The translations under genes and the position numbers were made by a program. Shown here one piece after another: positions 41,821 to 51,568 of a stretch of DNA of 64,000 nt (positions within the stretch are counted from its first letter, which is position 1; the number at the start of each line of letters is the position of its first letter). Under the pieces are notes generated by a model. It was given only the letters and a program-made list of their open reading frames with translations, was not told the DNA's origin and made no database searches. The stretch comes from an uncultured Collinsella sp. (GTDB lineage: Bacteria > Actinomycetota > Coriobacteriia > Coriobacteriales > Coriobacteriaceae): NCBI GenBank assembly GCA_900541645.1, contig UQKQ01000004.1, positions 90,584 through 154,583 of the forward strand, written 5' to 3'.

Positions 41821-44651
41821 TGGCTGCCAAACTCATCGATCTTTCCTTTACGCTCAACGGCCGCAAGGTCAAGGTTCAGATTGCCCCCGACACTATGCTC
41901 TTTGCGCTGCTGCGCGAGCAGGGCTGTGCGTCGGTGCGCTGCGCCTGCGAGACCACCAACTGCGGCCTGTGCACGGTGTGGCTCGACGGCGACCCGGTGC
42001 TGAGCTGCTCGGTTCCCGCCGCCCGCGTTGAGGGTCACACCATCACCACGCTCGAGGGTCTCAAGGCCGAGTCCGAGGCGCTTGCCCGCGCGATGGCTGC
42101 CGAAGGCGCCGAGCAGTGCGGTTTTTGCGCCCCCGGCCTTATCATGAACGTGCTGGCGCTTGCCCGCGCCGCCAAGGAGGACCCGAGCCTCGTCGCCACG
42201 CGCGAGGAGCTGTCGCGCCAGCTCGCCGGCAACCTCTGCCGTTGCAGCGGCTACGAGAGCCAGCTGCGCGCCATTGTCCGCTTCCTCAACGAGTCCGGCG
42301 TGCAGGTGGGCTTTGAGATGCCCGAGCTGCCGGTCAACGACACCAGCTGCGACGGTGTCTCGTACAAGCAGATCACCCATAAGCAGCCCAAGAAGGACTC
42401 GAAGGCGCTGCTCGAGGGCCGTCCCGTCTACACGGGCGATATGGTGCCCGCCGGCGCCCTGATCGTCAAACTCAAGCGCAGCCCCTATGCCCGCGCCAAG
42501 ATCCGCTCCATCGATACTTCGCGCGCCCTGAAGGTGCCCGGCGTCGTGGGCGTTTACACTTACGAGGACGTGCCCAAGCGCCGCTTTACCATCGCCGGTC
42601 AGAGCTATCCGCAGCCGAGTCCATACGACCGTCTGATCCTCGAGAACCTCGTGCGCTACCAAAACGAGGAGGTGGCGATCGTCGCCGCCGAGACCGAGGA
42701 GGCCGCAGACAAGGCGCTCAAGCTCATCAAGGTCGACTACGAGGTGCTCGAGCCCCTGCTCGACTTTACCCAGGCGCTCGATAACGACATCGTGGTCCAC
42801 CCCGAGGGCGACGTGACCTTTATGTTCCCGCAGGGCGGCGATGTCCCGCGCAACCTGGTGTGCAGCGGTACCAGCGATTTTGGCGACCTTGACGAGGCCT
42901 TCGCCCAGAGCGACATCGTCTTTGAGCGCACCTACACCAGCCAGGCCACGCAGACCGCGCCCATGGAGACCTTCCGTGCCTTCGCGACGACTGACGCATT
43001 CGGACGCATCTCGGTGACCACCTCTACGCAGGTGCCCTTCCACGTGCGCCGCATGGTCGCGCAGTCGCTCGACATTCCGCAGTCGCAGGTGCAGGTCATT
43101 AAGCCGCGCATCGGCGGTGGCTTTGGCTCCAAGCAGACGGGCTGCTGCGAGATCTTCGTTGCGTTTGTGACGCAGCAGACCGGCCGTCCGAGCTACTGCT
43201 GCTACACCCGTGAGGAGACCATCACTGCGGGCAACTCGCGCCACCAGATGCAGATGACCGTTAAGCTGGGCGCCATGAACGACGGCACCATCACGGCCAT
43301 CGACCTGCACACGCTGTCCAACGCCGGCGCCTATGGCGAGCACGCCACCACGACGATCGGCCTTTCGGGCCACAAGAGCCTGCCCATCTACAACCACGTG
43401 AAGGCGAGCCGCTTTAGCTGGGACGCCGTCTACACCAATACCAACCGTGGCGGTGCGTATCGTGGCTACGGTGCCACCCAGGGCCAGTTTGCCGTGGAGA
43501 GCGCCGTCAACGAGCTCGCCGACATGCTGCACATGGACCCCGCCGACCTGCGCCTTAAGAACATCGTGCGCGAGGGCGAGACCATGCCGCAGTACTACAA
43601 CGAGAAGCTCAACGCCTGCGCACTCGACCGCTGCCTGCTGCGCGCGATGGACATTATCGGCTGGCGCGACAAGCCGCTGGCCGTCGACCTGGGCGACCGT
43701 GTGCGCGCCCTGGGTTGTGCGCTCACCATGCAGGGCTCGGGCATTTCCAATGTCGACATCGCCGGCATCGACATGCGCCTGGAAGAGGACGGCTTCATTA
43801 CCATCGGCACCGGCGCCACCGATAACGGCATGGGCGTCGACACGATCTTGGCGCAGATTGCCGCCGAGGAGCTGGGCGTGGAGAGCTCGCTGATCGTGGT
43901 GCGCGGCGTGGACACCGACGTGTCGCCGTTCGACGCCGGCTCGTACGCGAGCTCCGGTACCTACGTGACGGGCCTTGCCGCCAAGAACGCCGCGACCGAG
44001 CTGCGCGAGAAGATTTGCGCCAAGGCCGCTCAGATGTGGGACGTTGACGCCGCCGACGTGGTCTTCGACGGCCAGTACGTGCGCCTGTCCGACGAGCGTG
44101 CCGCTCGTGAGCAGAACCGCTACCTCACACTGCGCGACTTTGCCAACCTGTGCGTCAAGAACATCGCTGGCGGCGACGCACTGACCTCGCATGCTTCTGC
44201 CTGCCTGCCCGTTTCTCCTCCGCCGTTTATGGCCGGCATTGCCGAGGTCGAGGTCGACAAGGCCACCGGCAAGGTGACTGTTGTGGACTACGCGGCGGCC
44301 GTCGACTGCGGCACCGTGATCAACGAGGCACTCGCGCGCGTCCAGGCCGAGGGCGGCATTGCCCAGGGTATCGGCCATGCGCTCTACGAGATCGTCGAGC
44401 ACGACGACCGCGGCCGCCTGCGCACCGGCAACTTTATGAGCTACAAGCTACCCACGCGCCTGGATATCGGCAGCATACGCGTGGCCTTTGAGCCGAGCTA
44501 CGAGCCGACGGGTCCGTTTGGTGCCAAGTCGATCGGCGAGGTCGTCATCAACACGCCGCTCGCCGCCGTGGCCTCGGCCGTGGCACACGCCACCGGACAT
44601 CAGGTACGCTCGCTGCCGATCACGCCCGAGAAGGCCCTGCTGGGGGAGTAG
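41820..44651 (+). CDS. Molybdenum hydroxylase, fused [2Fe-2S] and molybdopterin subunits
   Basis: A 943-residue xanthine dehydrogenase/aldehyde oxidase-family protein. Residues 1-160 hold two [2Fe-2S] domains (CETTNCGLC...C, then CGFCAPG...CRCSGY). The molybdopterin-binding part follows with IGGGFGSKQTGCCEIF, RGYGATQGQFAVE and the catalytic glutamate in FGAKSIGE near the end. Small Fe-S and large Mo subunits are fused while FAD is separate, a layout seen in selenium-dependent molybdenum hydroxylases. Nearby selD, yedF, DUF3343 and mod/moe genes support a selenido ligand, but substrate and selenium use are inference. Confidence 0.9.
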   Translation: MAAKLIDLSFTLNGRKVKVQIAPDTMLFALLREQGCASVRCACETTNCGLCTVWLDGDPVLSCSVPAARVEGHTITTLEGLKAESEALARAMAAEGAEQCGFCAPGLIMNVLALARAAKEDPSLVATREELSRQLAGNLCRCSGYESQLRAIVRFLNESGVQVGFEMPELPVNDTSCDGVSYKQITHKQPKKDSKALLEGRPVYTGDMVPAGALIVKLKRSPYARAKIRSIDTSRALKVPGVVGVYTYEDVPKRRFTIAGQSYPQPSPYDRLILENLVRYQNEEVAIVAAETEEAADKALKLIKVDYEVLEPLLDFTQALDNDIVVHPEGDVTFMFPQGGDVPRNLVCSGTSDFGDLDEAFAQSDIVFERTYTSQATQTAPMETFRAFATTDAFGRISVTTSTQVPFHVRRMVAQSLDIPQSQVQVIKPRIGGGFGSKQTGCCEIFVAFVTQQTGRPSYCCYTREETITAGNSRHQMQMTVKLGAMNDGTITAIDLHTLSNAGAYGEHATTTIGLSGHKSLPIYNHVKASRFSWDAVYTNTNRGGAYRGYGATQGQFAVESAVNELADMLHMDPADLRLKNIVREGETMPQYYNEKLNACALDRCLLRAMDIIGWRDKPLAVDLGDRVRALGCALTMQGSGISNVDIAGIDMRLEEDGFITIGTGATDNGMGVDTILAQIAAEELGVESSLIVVRGVDTDVSPFDAGSYASSGTYVTGLAAKNAATELREKICAKAAQMWDVDAADVVFDGQYVRLSDERAAREQNRYLTLRDFANLCVKNIAGGDALTSHASACLPVSPPPFMAGIAEVEVDKATGKVTVVDYAAAVDCGTVINEALARVQAEGGIAQGIGHALYEIVEHDDRGRLRTGNFMSYKLPTRLDIGSIRVAFEPSYEPTGPFGAKSIGEVVINTPLAAVASAVAHATGHQVRSLPITPEKALLGE

Positions 44652-44680
44652 CTGGTCAGCGAACAAGTCGTAATGGGCGG

Positions 44681-44706
44681 GGCGGGACAACTCGTCCCGC
44701 CTTTTG
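44681..44706 (+). terminator. Terminator after the molybdenum hydroxylase
   Basis: GGCGGGAC (44681-44688) pairs with GTCCCGCC (44694-44701), followed by four T. Confidence 0.85.
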
Positions 44707-44791
44707 CACTCGTGGTGAGGTCGTGAGCCTGTAAAAGGTGTGCGTGCGCTTGCCGCTTGTATCTGCTATCATTCCTAGTCTGTGCGCTCAT

Positions 44792-44875
44792 GCGGGCGTG
44801 GCGGAATTGGTAGACGCGCCAGATTTAGGTTCTGGTGGGATTCCCGTGAAGGTTCGAGTCCTTTCGCCCGCACCA
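44792..44875 (+). tRNA. tRNA-Leu (TAG)
   Basis: An 84-base type II tRNA with variable arm and encoded CCA. GCGGGCG pairs with CGCCCGC, the T loop is GTTCGAGTC, and CCAGA-TTTAGGT-TCTGG gives anticodon TAG. A TATCAT -10-like box lies at 44766. Confidence 0.95.
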
Positions 44876-44962
44876 ACGCACCCGCGTCGGCTTATGCCCT
44901 CGCGACGCTTGTTGCATAAAGGTACCAGCACCTCAGATAAGCTGGGCAGTATGAGGAGGAAC

Positions 44963-46264
44963 GTGTTGAACATCACCGCTTCTGACGTCAAGGACGCCAA
45001 GCTCACCGCTACGGTCACCATCCCGGCCGCCGACGTCGACGCCGCGATCAAGAAGGCCTACAAGGACACCGCCAAGAAGTACCGCTTCCCGGGCTTCCGC
45101 GCCGGCAAGGCTCCCCGTCCGGTCATCGACTCCGCTCTTGGCGCCGAGGCTACTCTCGCTCAGGCCACCAACGACCTGATCGCCGCCAACGAGCCCGCCG
45201 TCCTCAACGAGCTGGACATCGTCCCCACCAAGAACGGTGACTACAGGGACCTCGACCTCGCCAAGGATCACGAGGACTACACCTACACCGTCGAGTTCTC
45301 CCTGCGTCCCGCTGCTGAGCTCTCCTCCTTCGACGCTGTCGAGATCGAGATGCCCCCTGCGGAGGTCACCGAGTCCGAGATCAACAACCAGGTCGAGATG
45401 CTCCTCAACTACCGTGCCACCTTCGAGGACGTCGAGGGCCGCGCCGTCGAGGCCGAGGACTACGTCACCGTCGACCTCAAGGCCGTCGAGAACGCCGACA
45501 ACTTCGCCGCTGAGGGCCGCATGCTCATCGCCGGTAGTGACAGCAACCCCAAGGAGTTCAACGAGGCCCTGATCGGCGCCAATGTTGACGACGTCAAGAC
45601 CGTCACCTGGACCGACGAGGTCGAGGAGGGCGAGGAGGCCGAGACCCACACCGTCGAGGTCACCGTCAAGGGCATCAAGGTCCGCAACACCCCCGAGCTC
45701 ACCGACGAGCTCGTCAAGTCCGACTTTGGCTTCGACAGCATCGACGCCATGCGCGACGCCATCAAGCTCGAGATCGAGCAGGACAAGGCTTCCCGCCTCC
45801 CGGCCGAGAAGGAGAACCGTTGCGTCTCCGCTCTCGCCGAGCGCCTGCAGCTCGACGAGATGGACGCCGACTACGAGCAGTCCGTCTTTGAGGAGCTTGG
45901 CCAGAACTTCCTGTCCAACCTCGCTGCCCGCGGCATGACGCTGGACACCTGGCTGCCCGCTTCCGGCCTGACCATGGAGCAGTTCATCGGTGACCTGCAC
46001 AAGCAGGCCAACGACGTTGCCCGTGAGTCCCTGGCTCTCGACGCCCTTGCCCGCGAGCTCAAGATTGAGGTCACCGAGGACGACATCAACGCCGAGTTCG
46101 AGAAGGCCGGCGTCAAGGACGTCGAGGCTTCCAAGGCCGAGTTCATCGCCGATGGCCGCATGCCTGCCGTCCGTGAGTCCATCCGTCGCTCCAAGGCCGT
46201 CGACCACCTGGTCGAGAACGCCAAGGTGACCGAGGTCGACGAGACCGCCAAGGACGCCGAGTAA
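44963..46264 (+). CDS. tig: Trigger factor
   Basis: A 433-residue ribosome-associated chaperone and peptidyl-prolyl isomerase. The ribosome-binding loop FPGFRAGKAPRPVID lies in the N-terminal domain; an FKBP-like domain (about 150-235) and a helical C-terminal chaperone domain follow. The protein is notably acidic and rich in GAG/GAC codons. GTG 44963 or TTG 44966 is the likely start because GAGGAGG lies just before them; ATG 44951 would use that sequence as codons. It precedes clpP-clpX, a common order. Confidence 0.93.
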   Translation: MLNITASDVKDAKLTATVTIPAADVDAAIKKAYKDTAKKYRFPGFRAGKAPRPVIDSALGAEATLAQATNDLIAANEPAVLNELDIVPTKNGDYRDLDLAKDHEDYTYTVEFSLRPAAELSSFDAVEIEMPPAEVTESEINNQVEMLLNYRATFEDVEGRAVEAEDYVTVDLKAVENADNFAAEGRMLIAGSDSNPKEFNEALIGANVDDVKTVTWTDEVEEGEEAETHTVEVTVKGIKVRNTPELTDELVKSDFGFDSIDAMRDAIKLEIEQDKASRLPAEKENRCVSALAERLQLDEMDADYEQSVFEELGQNFLSNLAARGMTLDTWLPASGLTMEQFIGDLHKQANDVARESLALDALARELKIEVTEDDINAEFEKAGVKDVEASKAEFIADGRMPAVRESIRRSKAVDHLVENAKVTEVDETAKDAE

Positions 46265-46340
46265 TTCTCGCCACCTTGCCCGCGAGCGCATGCCTGCGCC
46301 CGTGATGGGGTAAAGTTATACACCGGTTATCCGGTTGCTT

Positions 46341-46386
46341 CGTACGGTGCCAGCCAATGCATAGCATGCGGGCACCGTACGTTTAT
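46341..46386 (+). terminator. Hairpin terminator between tig and clpP
   Basis: CGTACGGTGCC (46341-46351) pairs perfectly with GGCACCGTACG (46371-46381), followed by TTTA. The loop holds a smaller GCAT/ATGC repeat. Confidence 0.65.
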
Positions 46387-46427
46387 CTAGAACCAATTTG
46401 GTCCGTAAGAGAGAAATGGAGATGCGT

Positions 46428-47048
46428 ATGATCGCTAAGTTCGATTCCGCCCTCGTGCCATACGTTATCGAGCAGACGCCGCGCGGCGAGCGCAGCTATG
46501 ATATCTATTCGCGCCTGCTCAACGACCGCATCATCTTCTTGGGCGAGGAGATCAACTCCGTCAGCGCCAACCTGGTCGTTGCCCAGTTGTTGCATCTTGA
46601 GAGCCAGGATGCCGAGAAGGATATCTCGCTCTACATCAATTCGCCCGGTGGCGAGGTCTACTCCGGCCTGGCGATTCTGGACACCATGAACTTCATTAAG
46701 CCGCAGGTCTCCACCATCTGCGTCGGTATGGCCGCGTCTATGGCCGCCGTGCTGCTTTCGGCCGGCGCCAAGGGCAAGCGCTTCTGCCTGCCGCATTCCA
46801 AGGTCATGATTCACCAGCCCAGCGGCGGTGCCCAGGGCCAGCAGACCGAGATCGAGATTGTGGCCGAGGAGATCAAGAAGACCCGTCGCGAGCTCAACCA
46901 GATCCTGTCCGACGCCTCGGGCCAGCCCATCGAGAAGGTCCAGGCTGATACCGAGCGCGACAACTACCTGACCGCTGCCGAGGCCCTCGACTACGGCCTG
47001 ATCGACCGTATCGTCACCTCGCGCGACCTCGCTGCGAAGGACGCCTAG
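46428..47048 (+). CDS. clpP: ATP-dependent Clp protease proteolytic subunit
   Basis: A 206-residue serine protease forming the ClpP chamber. The nucleophile is Ser104 in [12 protein letters not shown] and the histidine is His129 in [14 protein letters not shown]. The ATG at 46428 has TGGAG five bases upstream; the in-frame codon at 46398 lies before that site. It is one base from clpX, so the protease and its unfoldase are co-translated. Confidence 0.96.
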   Translation: MIAKFDSALVPYVIEQTPRGERSYDIYSRLLNDRIIFLGEEINSVSANLVVAQLLHLESQDAEKDISLYINSPGGEVYSGLAILDTMNFIKPQVSTICVGMAASMAAVLLSAGAKGKRFCLPHSKVMIHQPSGGAQGQQTEIEIVAEEIKKTRRELNQILSDASGQPIEKVQADTERDNYLTAAEALDYGLIDRIVTSRDLAAKDA

Positions 47049-47049
47049 G

Positions 47050-48459
47050 ATGGCTGGTAACATGCAGGACAACTTCGACGAGAACGGCAATCCCATCCGC
47101 TGCTCCTTCTGCGGAAAAGAGCAGGGGCAGGTCCGTCGTCTCGTAAAGGGTCCGACCAACATCTTTATCTGCGACGAGTGCGTTGCCGCCTGCTCCGAGA
47201 TTCTGGAGGAGTCGCTGGCTTCGGACTTTATGGACGCTGCCCGCAACGGCAAGCTGCCGGGCTTCCTCAACGACCACGGCCAGGCTGCCGGGCAGCCCGC
47301 CATGGATCCCGAGGCCGAGGGCTTTGAGCTCGAGGACGACGCCCGCCAGGTCATTACGCATGTGCCGACGCCGCACGAGATCTATGACGAGCTTTCGGCC
47401 TATGTCATGGGCCAGGAGGACGCCAAGCGCGCCATGTCGGTTGCCGTGTACAACCATTACCGCCGCGTGATCGAGGGCGGTGCCGCGCTTTCGGCCTTTG
47501 ACGACGGTTTGGACTCGCAGCTTGACGATGATATGGACGAGGTGGAGCTCGCTAAGTCCAACATTTTGCTGCTCGGTCCCACCGGTACCGGTAAGACCCT
47601 GCTCGCCCAGACGCTCGCGCGCATCCTCGAGGTGCCGTTTGCCATCGCCGACGCCACCGCGCTCACCGAGGCCGGTTACGTGGGCGAGGATGTGGAGAAC
47701 ATCCTGCTCAAGCTCATCAATGCCGCCGATGGCGATATTGAGCGCGCGCAGGTCGGCATCATCTATGTCGATGAGATCGACAAGATCGCCCGCAAGGCCG
47801 AGAATCTCTCCATCACCCGCGACGTTTCGGGCGAGGGCGTTCAGCAGGCGCTGCTTAAGATTCTTGAGGGCACGGTGGCAAGCGTTCCGCCAACCGGCGG
47901 CCGCAAGCATCCCCAGCAGGAGTTGCTGCAGATCGATACGACCAACATCCTGTTTATCTGCGGCGGTGCCTTTGTCGGTCTGGACAAGATCATCGCCGAT
48001 CGCGTGGGCAACAAGGGCGTGGGCTTTAACTCCGAGATTGCCGGCCCCACATCGGTCGACGAGAACGACCTGCTGCGTCAGGTGCTCCCGCAGGACCTCA
48101 ACGCCTTTGGCATGATCCCCGAGTTTGTGGGACGTACGCCCGTCGTCACCCAGACGCAGGCGCTCGACGAGGACGACCTGGTGTCGATTCTGACCGAGCC
48201 CAAGAACGCCGTGGTGCGCCAGTACCGCAAGATGTTCCAGCTCGAGGACGTTGAGCTTGAGTTTGAGGATGCTGCCCTGCACGAGATCGCCCGCATGGCG
48301 CTTGCCCGCAAGACCGGCGCCCGCGGCCTGCGTTCCATCTGCGAGGACGTGCTGCAGCAGACGATGTTCGACCTGCCCAGCGAGGAGGGCGTCGCCAAGG
48401 TCATCGTAACCGAAGCTGCCGTAAAGGGCGAAGAACAGCCCCAACGCATCTACGGGTAA
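47050..48459 (+). CDS. clpX: ATP-dependent Clp protease ATP-binding subunit ClpX
   Basis: A 469-residue AAA+ unfoldase. The N-terminal zinc-binding domain has CSFCGKEQ and ICDECVAAC. Walker A is [14 protein letters not shown], Walker B is [12 protein letters not shown], and GYVGEDVE is the pore loop. Compared with many ClpX proteins it has a longer acidic stretch between the zinc and AAA+ domains (about 75-100) and an insert [16 protein letters not shown] before Walker A. It begins one base after the clpP stop. Confidence 0.97.
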   Translation: MAGNMQDNFDENGNPIRCSFCGKEQGQVRRLVKGPTNIFICDECVAACSEILEESLASDFMDAARNGKLPGFLNDHGQAAGQPAMDPEAEGFELEDDARQVITHVPTPHEIYDELSAYVMGQEDAKRAMSVAVYNHYRRVIEGGAALSAFDDGLDSQLDDDMDEVELAKSNILLLGPTGTGKTLLAQTLARILEVPFAIADATALTEAGYVGEDVENILLKLINAADGDIERAQVGIIYVDEIDKIARKAENLSITRDVSGEGVQQALLKILEGTVASVPPTGGRKHPQQELLQIDTTNILFICGGAFVGLDKIIADRVGNKGVGFNSEIAGPTSVDENDLLRQVLPQDLNAFGMIPEFVGRTPVVTQTQALDEDDLVSILTEPKNAVVRQYRKMFQLEDVELEFEDAALHEIARMALARKTGARGLRSICEDVLQQTMFDLPSEEGVAKVIVTEAAVKGEEQPQRIYG

Positions 48460-48480
48460 ACCTGACAAAAACGTGCTTGC

Positions 48481-48517
48481 AAATAGCCTCCGACCATCCG
48501 CGGTCGGAGGCTATTTT
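48481..48517 (+). terminator. Terminator after clpX
   Basis: AAATAGCCTCCGACC (48481-48495) pairs with GGTCGGAGGCTATTT (48502-48516), continuing into TTATATA. Confidence 0.9.
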
Positions 48518-48610
48518 ATATATACGCAATAACCCCAACTACCTGTGTTATTCTGTGTGTTTGTTTAAGCCAAAGCGAAGTCAATTCAGACTGAAGTAAT
48601 CGATACCTAA

Positions 48611-48723
48611 GGCGCGTCCGCCTGCTTGGTTTTCGTAGATTCCGCACGAGCCGAAGAGCACTTAATGTGCTCTTCGTGCGAGCCAGGACCTGACCGAGCG
48701 AAAACCAAGCAGGCGGACGCGCC
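48611..48723 (+). repeat. 113-bp nested palindromic element, GCACTTAATGTGC family, copy 2
   Basis: The outer stem GGCGCGTCCGCCTGCTTGG (from 48611, continuing to TTTTCG) is perfectly paired with the arm ending at 48723. Inside are TTCCGCACGAGCC, the hairpin CGAAGAGCAC-TTAAT-GTGCTCTTCG (48652-48676) and AGGACCTGACCG. It lies 20 bases before the valS start codon and so must be transcribed in the valS leader if the promoter is upstream. Outer stem sequence is unrelated to copy 1. The rest of 48518-48610 is AT-rich and probably holds the promoter. Confidence 0.8.
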
Positions 48724-48743
48724 GGCGGGACAGGGAGAGATAT

Positions 48744-51440
48744 ATGGAAGAAATGCCCAAGAACTACGATCCGTCGACCAACGAGCCGGCGATCCTGCAG
48801 AAGTGGCTTGACGGCGGCTACTACAAGCGCCGTGAGGGCGTGGGCGATTGCACCGTCACCATTCCGCCTCCCAACGTAACCGGCAAGCTCCACATGGGTC
48901 ACGCCACCGACGACTCCATCCAGGACGCCATCATCCGTATGGCCCGCATGCGCGGCAAGTCCACGCGCTGGGTGCTCGGCACCGACCACGCCGGTATCGC
49001 CACGCAGACCAAGGTCGACAAGAAGCTCAAGAGCGAGGGCATCAGCCGCCTGGAGATCGGCCGCGATAAGTTTGTCGACGCCTGCTGGGATTGGACCCAC
49101 GAGTACGGCGGCATCATCGTCGAGCAGATCAAGCGCATGGGCTGCTCCGTCGACTTTGATAACGAGCGCTTTACCATGGACGAGGACTACGCGCAGGCTG
49201 TGCGCAAGGTGTTCTGCGACTGGTACCACGACGGCCTGATCTATCGCGGCAAGCGTATCGTCAACTGGTGCCCCAACTGCACCACCGCTATCTCGGACGA
49301 CGAGGCCGAGTACAAGGATGAGAAGGGCCATCTGTGGCACCTGCGCTACCCGCTGACTGAGCCGGTCAACGGCCAGGACTACATCGTCGTCGCTACCACG
49401 CGCCCCGAGACCATGCTCGGCGACACGGGCGTCGCCGTCTCCCCGAAGGACCCCGAGAAGGCCGCCTTTGTGGGTAAGACCGTCAAGCTCCCCATCGTCG
49501 ACCGCGAGATCCCCATCTTTGAGGATTGGCATGTCGACGCCAACTTTGGTTCCGGCTTTGTCAAGGTCACCCCGGCCCACGACCCCAACGATTACGCCAT
49601 GGGTCAGGCCCACGATCTGCCGCAGATCAATATCTTCGACGAGCACGCGGTGGTCGTCGAGGGTTTCGGCGAGTTTACCGGCATGAACCGCGACGAGTGC
49701 CGCGAGGCCGTCATCAAGTGGTTTGAGGAGCACGATCTGCTCGATCATGTCGACGAGCTCGATCACTCCGTCATGCACTGCTACCGCTGCGATGCCGCGC
49801 TTGAGCCGTGGCTGTCCGAGCAGTGGTTCGTCGCTGTCGATAAGCTCAAGGGGCCGGCGCTCGACGCCGTCAACTCCGGCAAGGTCACCTTCCACCCCGC
49901 GCGCTGGACGCAGACCTACACCACCTGGATGGAAAACCTCAAGGACTGGTGCATCTCGCGTCAGCTTTGGTGGGGCCACCGTATCCCCGTGTTCTACTGC
50001 GAGGACTGCGGCTGGGAGGACGCTCTGACCGAGGACACCGACGTGTGCCCCAAGTGCGGCGGCCATCACGTGCATCAGGACGAGAACGTGCTGGACACCT
50101 GGTTCAGCTCGCAGCTGTGGACCTTCGCCACGCAGGGCTGGCCGCAAAAGCCGGAGCTGCTCGAGGGCCATCACCCCACGACGGCGCTCGTCACTGCGCG
50201 CGACATCATCGCGCTGTGGGTCGCCCGCATGGTCATGAGCTCGCTGTACTTCTTGGACGAGGTGCCGTTTAAGGACGTTGTCATCTACCCGACGATCCTG
50301 GCCAAGGACGGCAGCCGCATGTCCAAGTCCAAGGGCAACGGCGTTGACCCCATGGACCTCATCGGCATGTACGGCGCCGACGCTATGCGCTTCAACCTGC
50401 TCACGCTGTGCACCAACAACCAGGACGTCAAGTTCGACGCGAATATCGACAAGAAGACCAAGAAGCTCATCGACAGCCCGCGCACCGAGCAGGCCAAGTC
50501 GTTCGTCACCAAGATCTGGAACGCCAGCCGCTTCCTGCTTATGAACATGGAAGGCTACACCCCTGGCGAGCCCGTCGTGGAGACGCCGGCCGACGCCTGG
50601 ATGTTCAGCCGCCTGGCCAAGGCCGTCAAGATGGTCACCGAGGGCATCGAGAACTACACCTTTGGCGACATGGCCCGCGGCGTGCAGCAGTTCTTCTGGA
50701 ACGAGGTCTGCGACTGGTACGTCGAGGTCACCAAGGCCCGCCTGAAGGGCGAGGGCCGTCTACAGGCGCAGCGCAACCTGATCTTTGTGCTCGACACCTC
50801 CATTCGCCTGATGCACCCGCTCATGCCGTTTGTCACCGAGGAGATCTGGGACAACATGCCGGCGAGCGTGCTCGACTTGGATGCCGAGGGCAACGTTGAC
50901 CGCGCCGAGGCGCTCATGATCGCCAAGTGGCCCGAGCCCGCCGACTATGCCAAGTATGTCGACGAGGACGCCGAGCGCGCGTTTGAGCTGTGCCGCGCCG
51001 TCGTGTCCGCCGCCCGCGCCACGCGTTCGCGTTATCGCTTGAGCCCCAAGGCCGAGCTCGACGTGGTCGTGCGCGCCGGTGCCGAGGACATCGAGAAGCT
51101 CGAGAGCCTGCGCTCGACCATCGAGCCGCTGGCAAACACTGCCTCGCTGGTCATGGGTACCGACGTTGAGAAGCCGGCTGCGAGCATCGCCGTTGTTGAC
51201 AGCGGCGTCGAGGTCTTTGTGGTGCTCGAGGGCAAGGTTGACCTTTCGGCCGAGAAGGCACGCCTGGAGAAGGAGATTGCCGCGGCCCAGAAGGAGCTCG
51301 CCGGCTGCGAGAAGACACTGGCCAACGAGGGCTTTGTGGCCAAGGCCGCGCCCGCGGTGGTCCAGAAGAAGAGGGACCGTGCAGCTGAACTCAAGGAGAT
51401 TCTGGCGGCGCTGACTGCTCAGGTTGCTGACTTCTCGTAG
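48744..51440 (+). CDS. valS: Valyl-tRNA synthetase
   Basis: An 898-residue class I aminoacyl-tRNA synthetase charging tRNA-Val. The HIGH-type motif is PPPNVTGKLHMGHA, the KMSKS motif is DGSRMSKSKGNG, the editing domain lies between (TTRPETMLGDTGVAV), and a C-terminal coiled coil (about 830-898, EKARLEKEIAAAQKELAGCEK) ends the protein. GGGAGAG precedes ATG 48744. No T-box is visible. The gene is flanked by two copies of the GCACTTAATGTGC palindrome in opposite orientation. Confidence 0.97.
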   Translation: MEEMPKNYDPSTNEPAILQKWLDGGYYKRREGVGDCTVTIPPPNVTGKLHMGHATDDSIQDAIIRMARMRGKSTRWVLGTDHAGIATQTKVDKKLKSEGISRLEIGRDKFVDACWDWTHEYGGIIVEQIKRMGCSVDFDNERFTMDEDYAQAVRKVFCDWYHDGLIYRGKRIVNWCPNCTTAISDDEAEYKDEKGHLWHLRYPLTEPVNGQDYIVVATTRPETMLGDTGVAVSPKDPEKAAFVGKTVKLPIVDREIPIFEDWHVDANFGSGFVKVTPAHDPNDYAMGQAHDLPQINIFDEHAVVVEGFGEFTGMNRDECREAVIKWFEEHDLLDHVDELDHSVMHCYRCDAALEPWLSEQWFVAVDKLKGPALDAVNSGKVTFHPARWTQTYTTWMENLKDWCISRQLWWGHRIPVFYCEDCGWEDALTEDTDVCPKCGGHHVHQDENVLDTWFSSQLWTFATQGWPQKPELLEGHHPTTALVTARDIIALWVARMVMSSLYFLDEVPFKDVVIYPTILAKDGSRMSKSKGNGVDPMDLIGMYGADAMRFNLLTLCTNNQDVKFDANIDKKTKKLIDSPRTEQAKSFVTKIWNASRFLLMNMEGYTPGEPVVETPADAWMFSRLAKAVKMVTEGIENYTFGDMARGVQQFFWNEVCDWYVEVTKARLKGEGRLQAQRNLIFVLDTSIRLMHPLMPFVTEEIWDNMPASVLDLDAEGNVDRAEALMIAKWPEPADYAKYVDEDAERAFELCRAVVSAARATRSRYRLSPKAELDVVVRAGAEDIEKLESLRSTIEPLANTASLVMGTDVEKPAASIAVVDSGVEVFVVLEGKVDLSAEKARLEKEIAAAQKELAGCEKTLANEGFVAKAAPAVVQKKRDRAAELKEILAALTAQVADFS

Positions 51441-51449
51441 ATCTTACTG

Positions 51450-51568
51450 AGGGGCGCGTCCCGACGCTTTGCTCGCTACTGCGGACAGTCCTGCGCAAGA
51501 CGGACAGCACATTAAGTGCTGTCCTTTGCGTGCGGAACTTGTATCGAGCAAAGCGTCGGGCCGCTCCT
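51450..51568 (-). repeat. 119-bp nested palindromic element, GCACTTAATGTGC family, copy 3 (inverted)
   Basis: Read on the minus strand it shows TTCCGCACG, the hairpin GGACAGCAC-TTAAT-GTGCTGTCC and GCAGGACTGTCCG, the same order as copies 1 and 2. The outer stem CCCGACGCTTTGCTCG pairs with CGAGCAAAGCGTCGG and is unrelated to the other stems. It starts nine bases after the valS stop. The remaining gap to folC (51569-51720) is G/T-rich with a weak hairpin and T run near 51690. Confidence 0.75.

Noticed and set aside
41817..44402. 861-codon minus-strand open frame
   Set aside because: It is the antisense shadow of the molybdenum hydroxylase, with low-complexity composition and no family features.
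48518..48743. T-box leader for valS
   Set aside because: There is no GGTACCGCG-like T-box sequence; the leader is occupied by the palindromic element.
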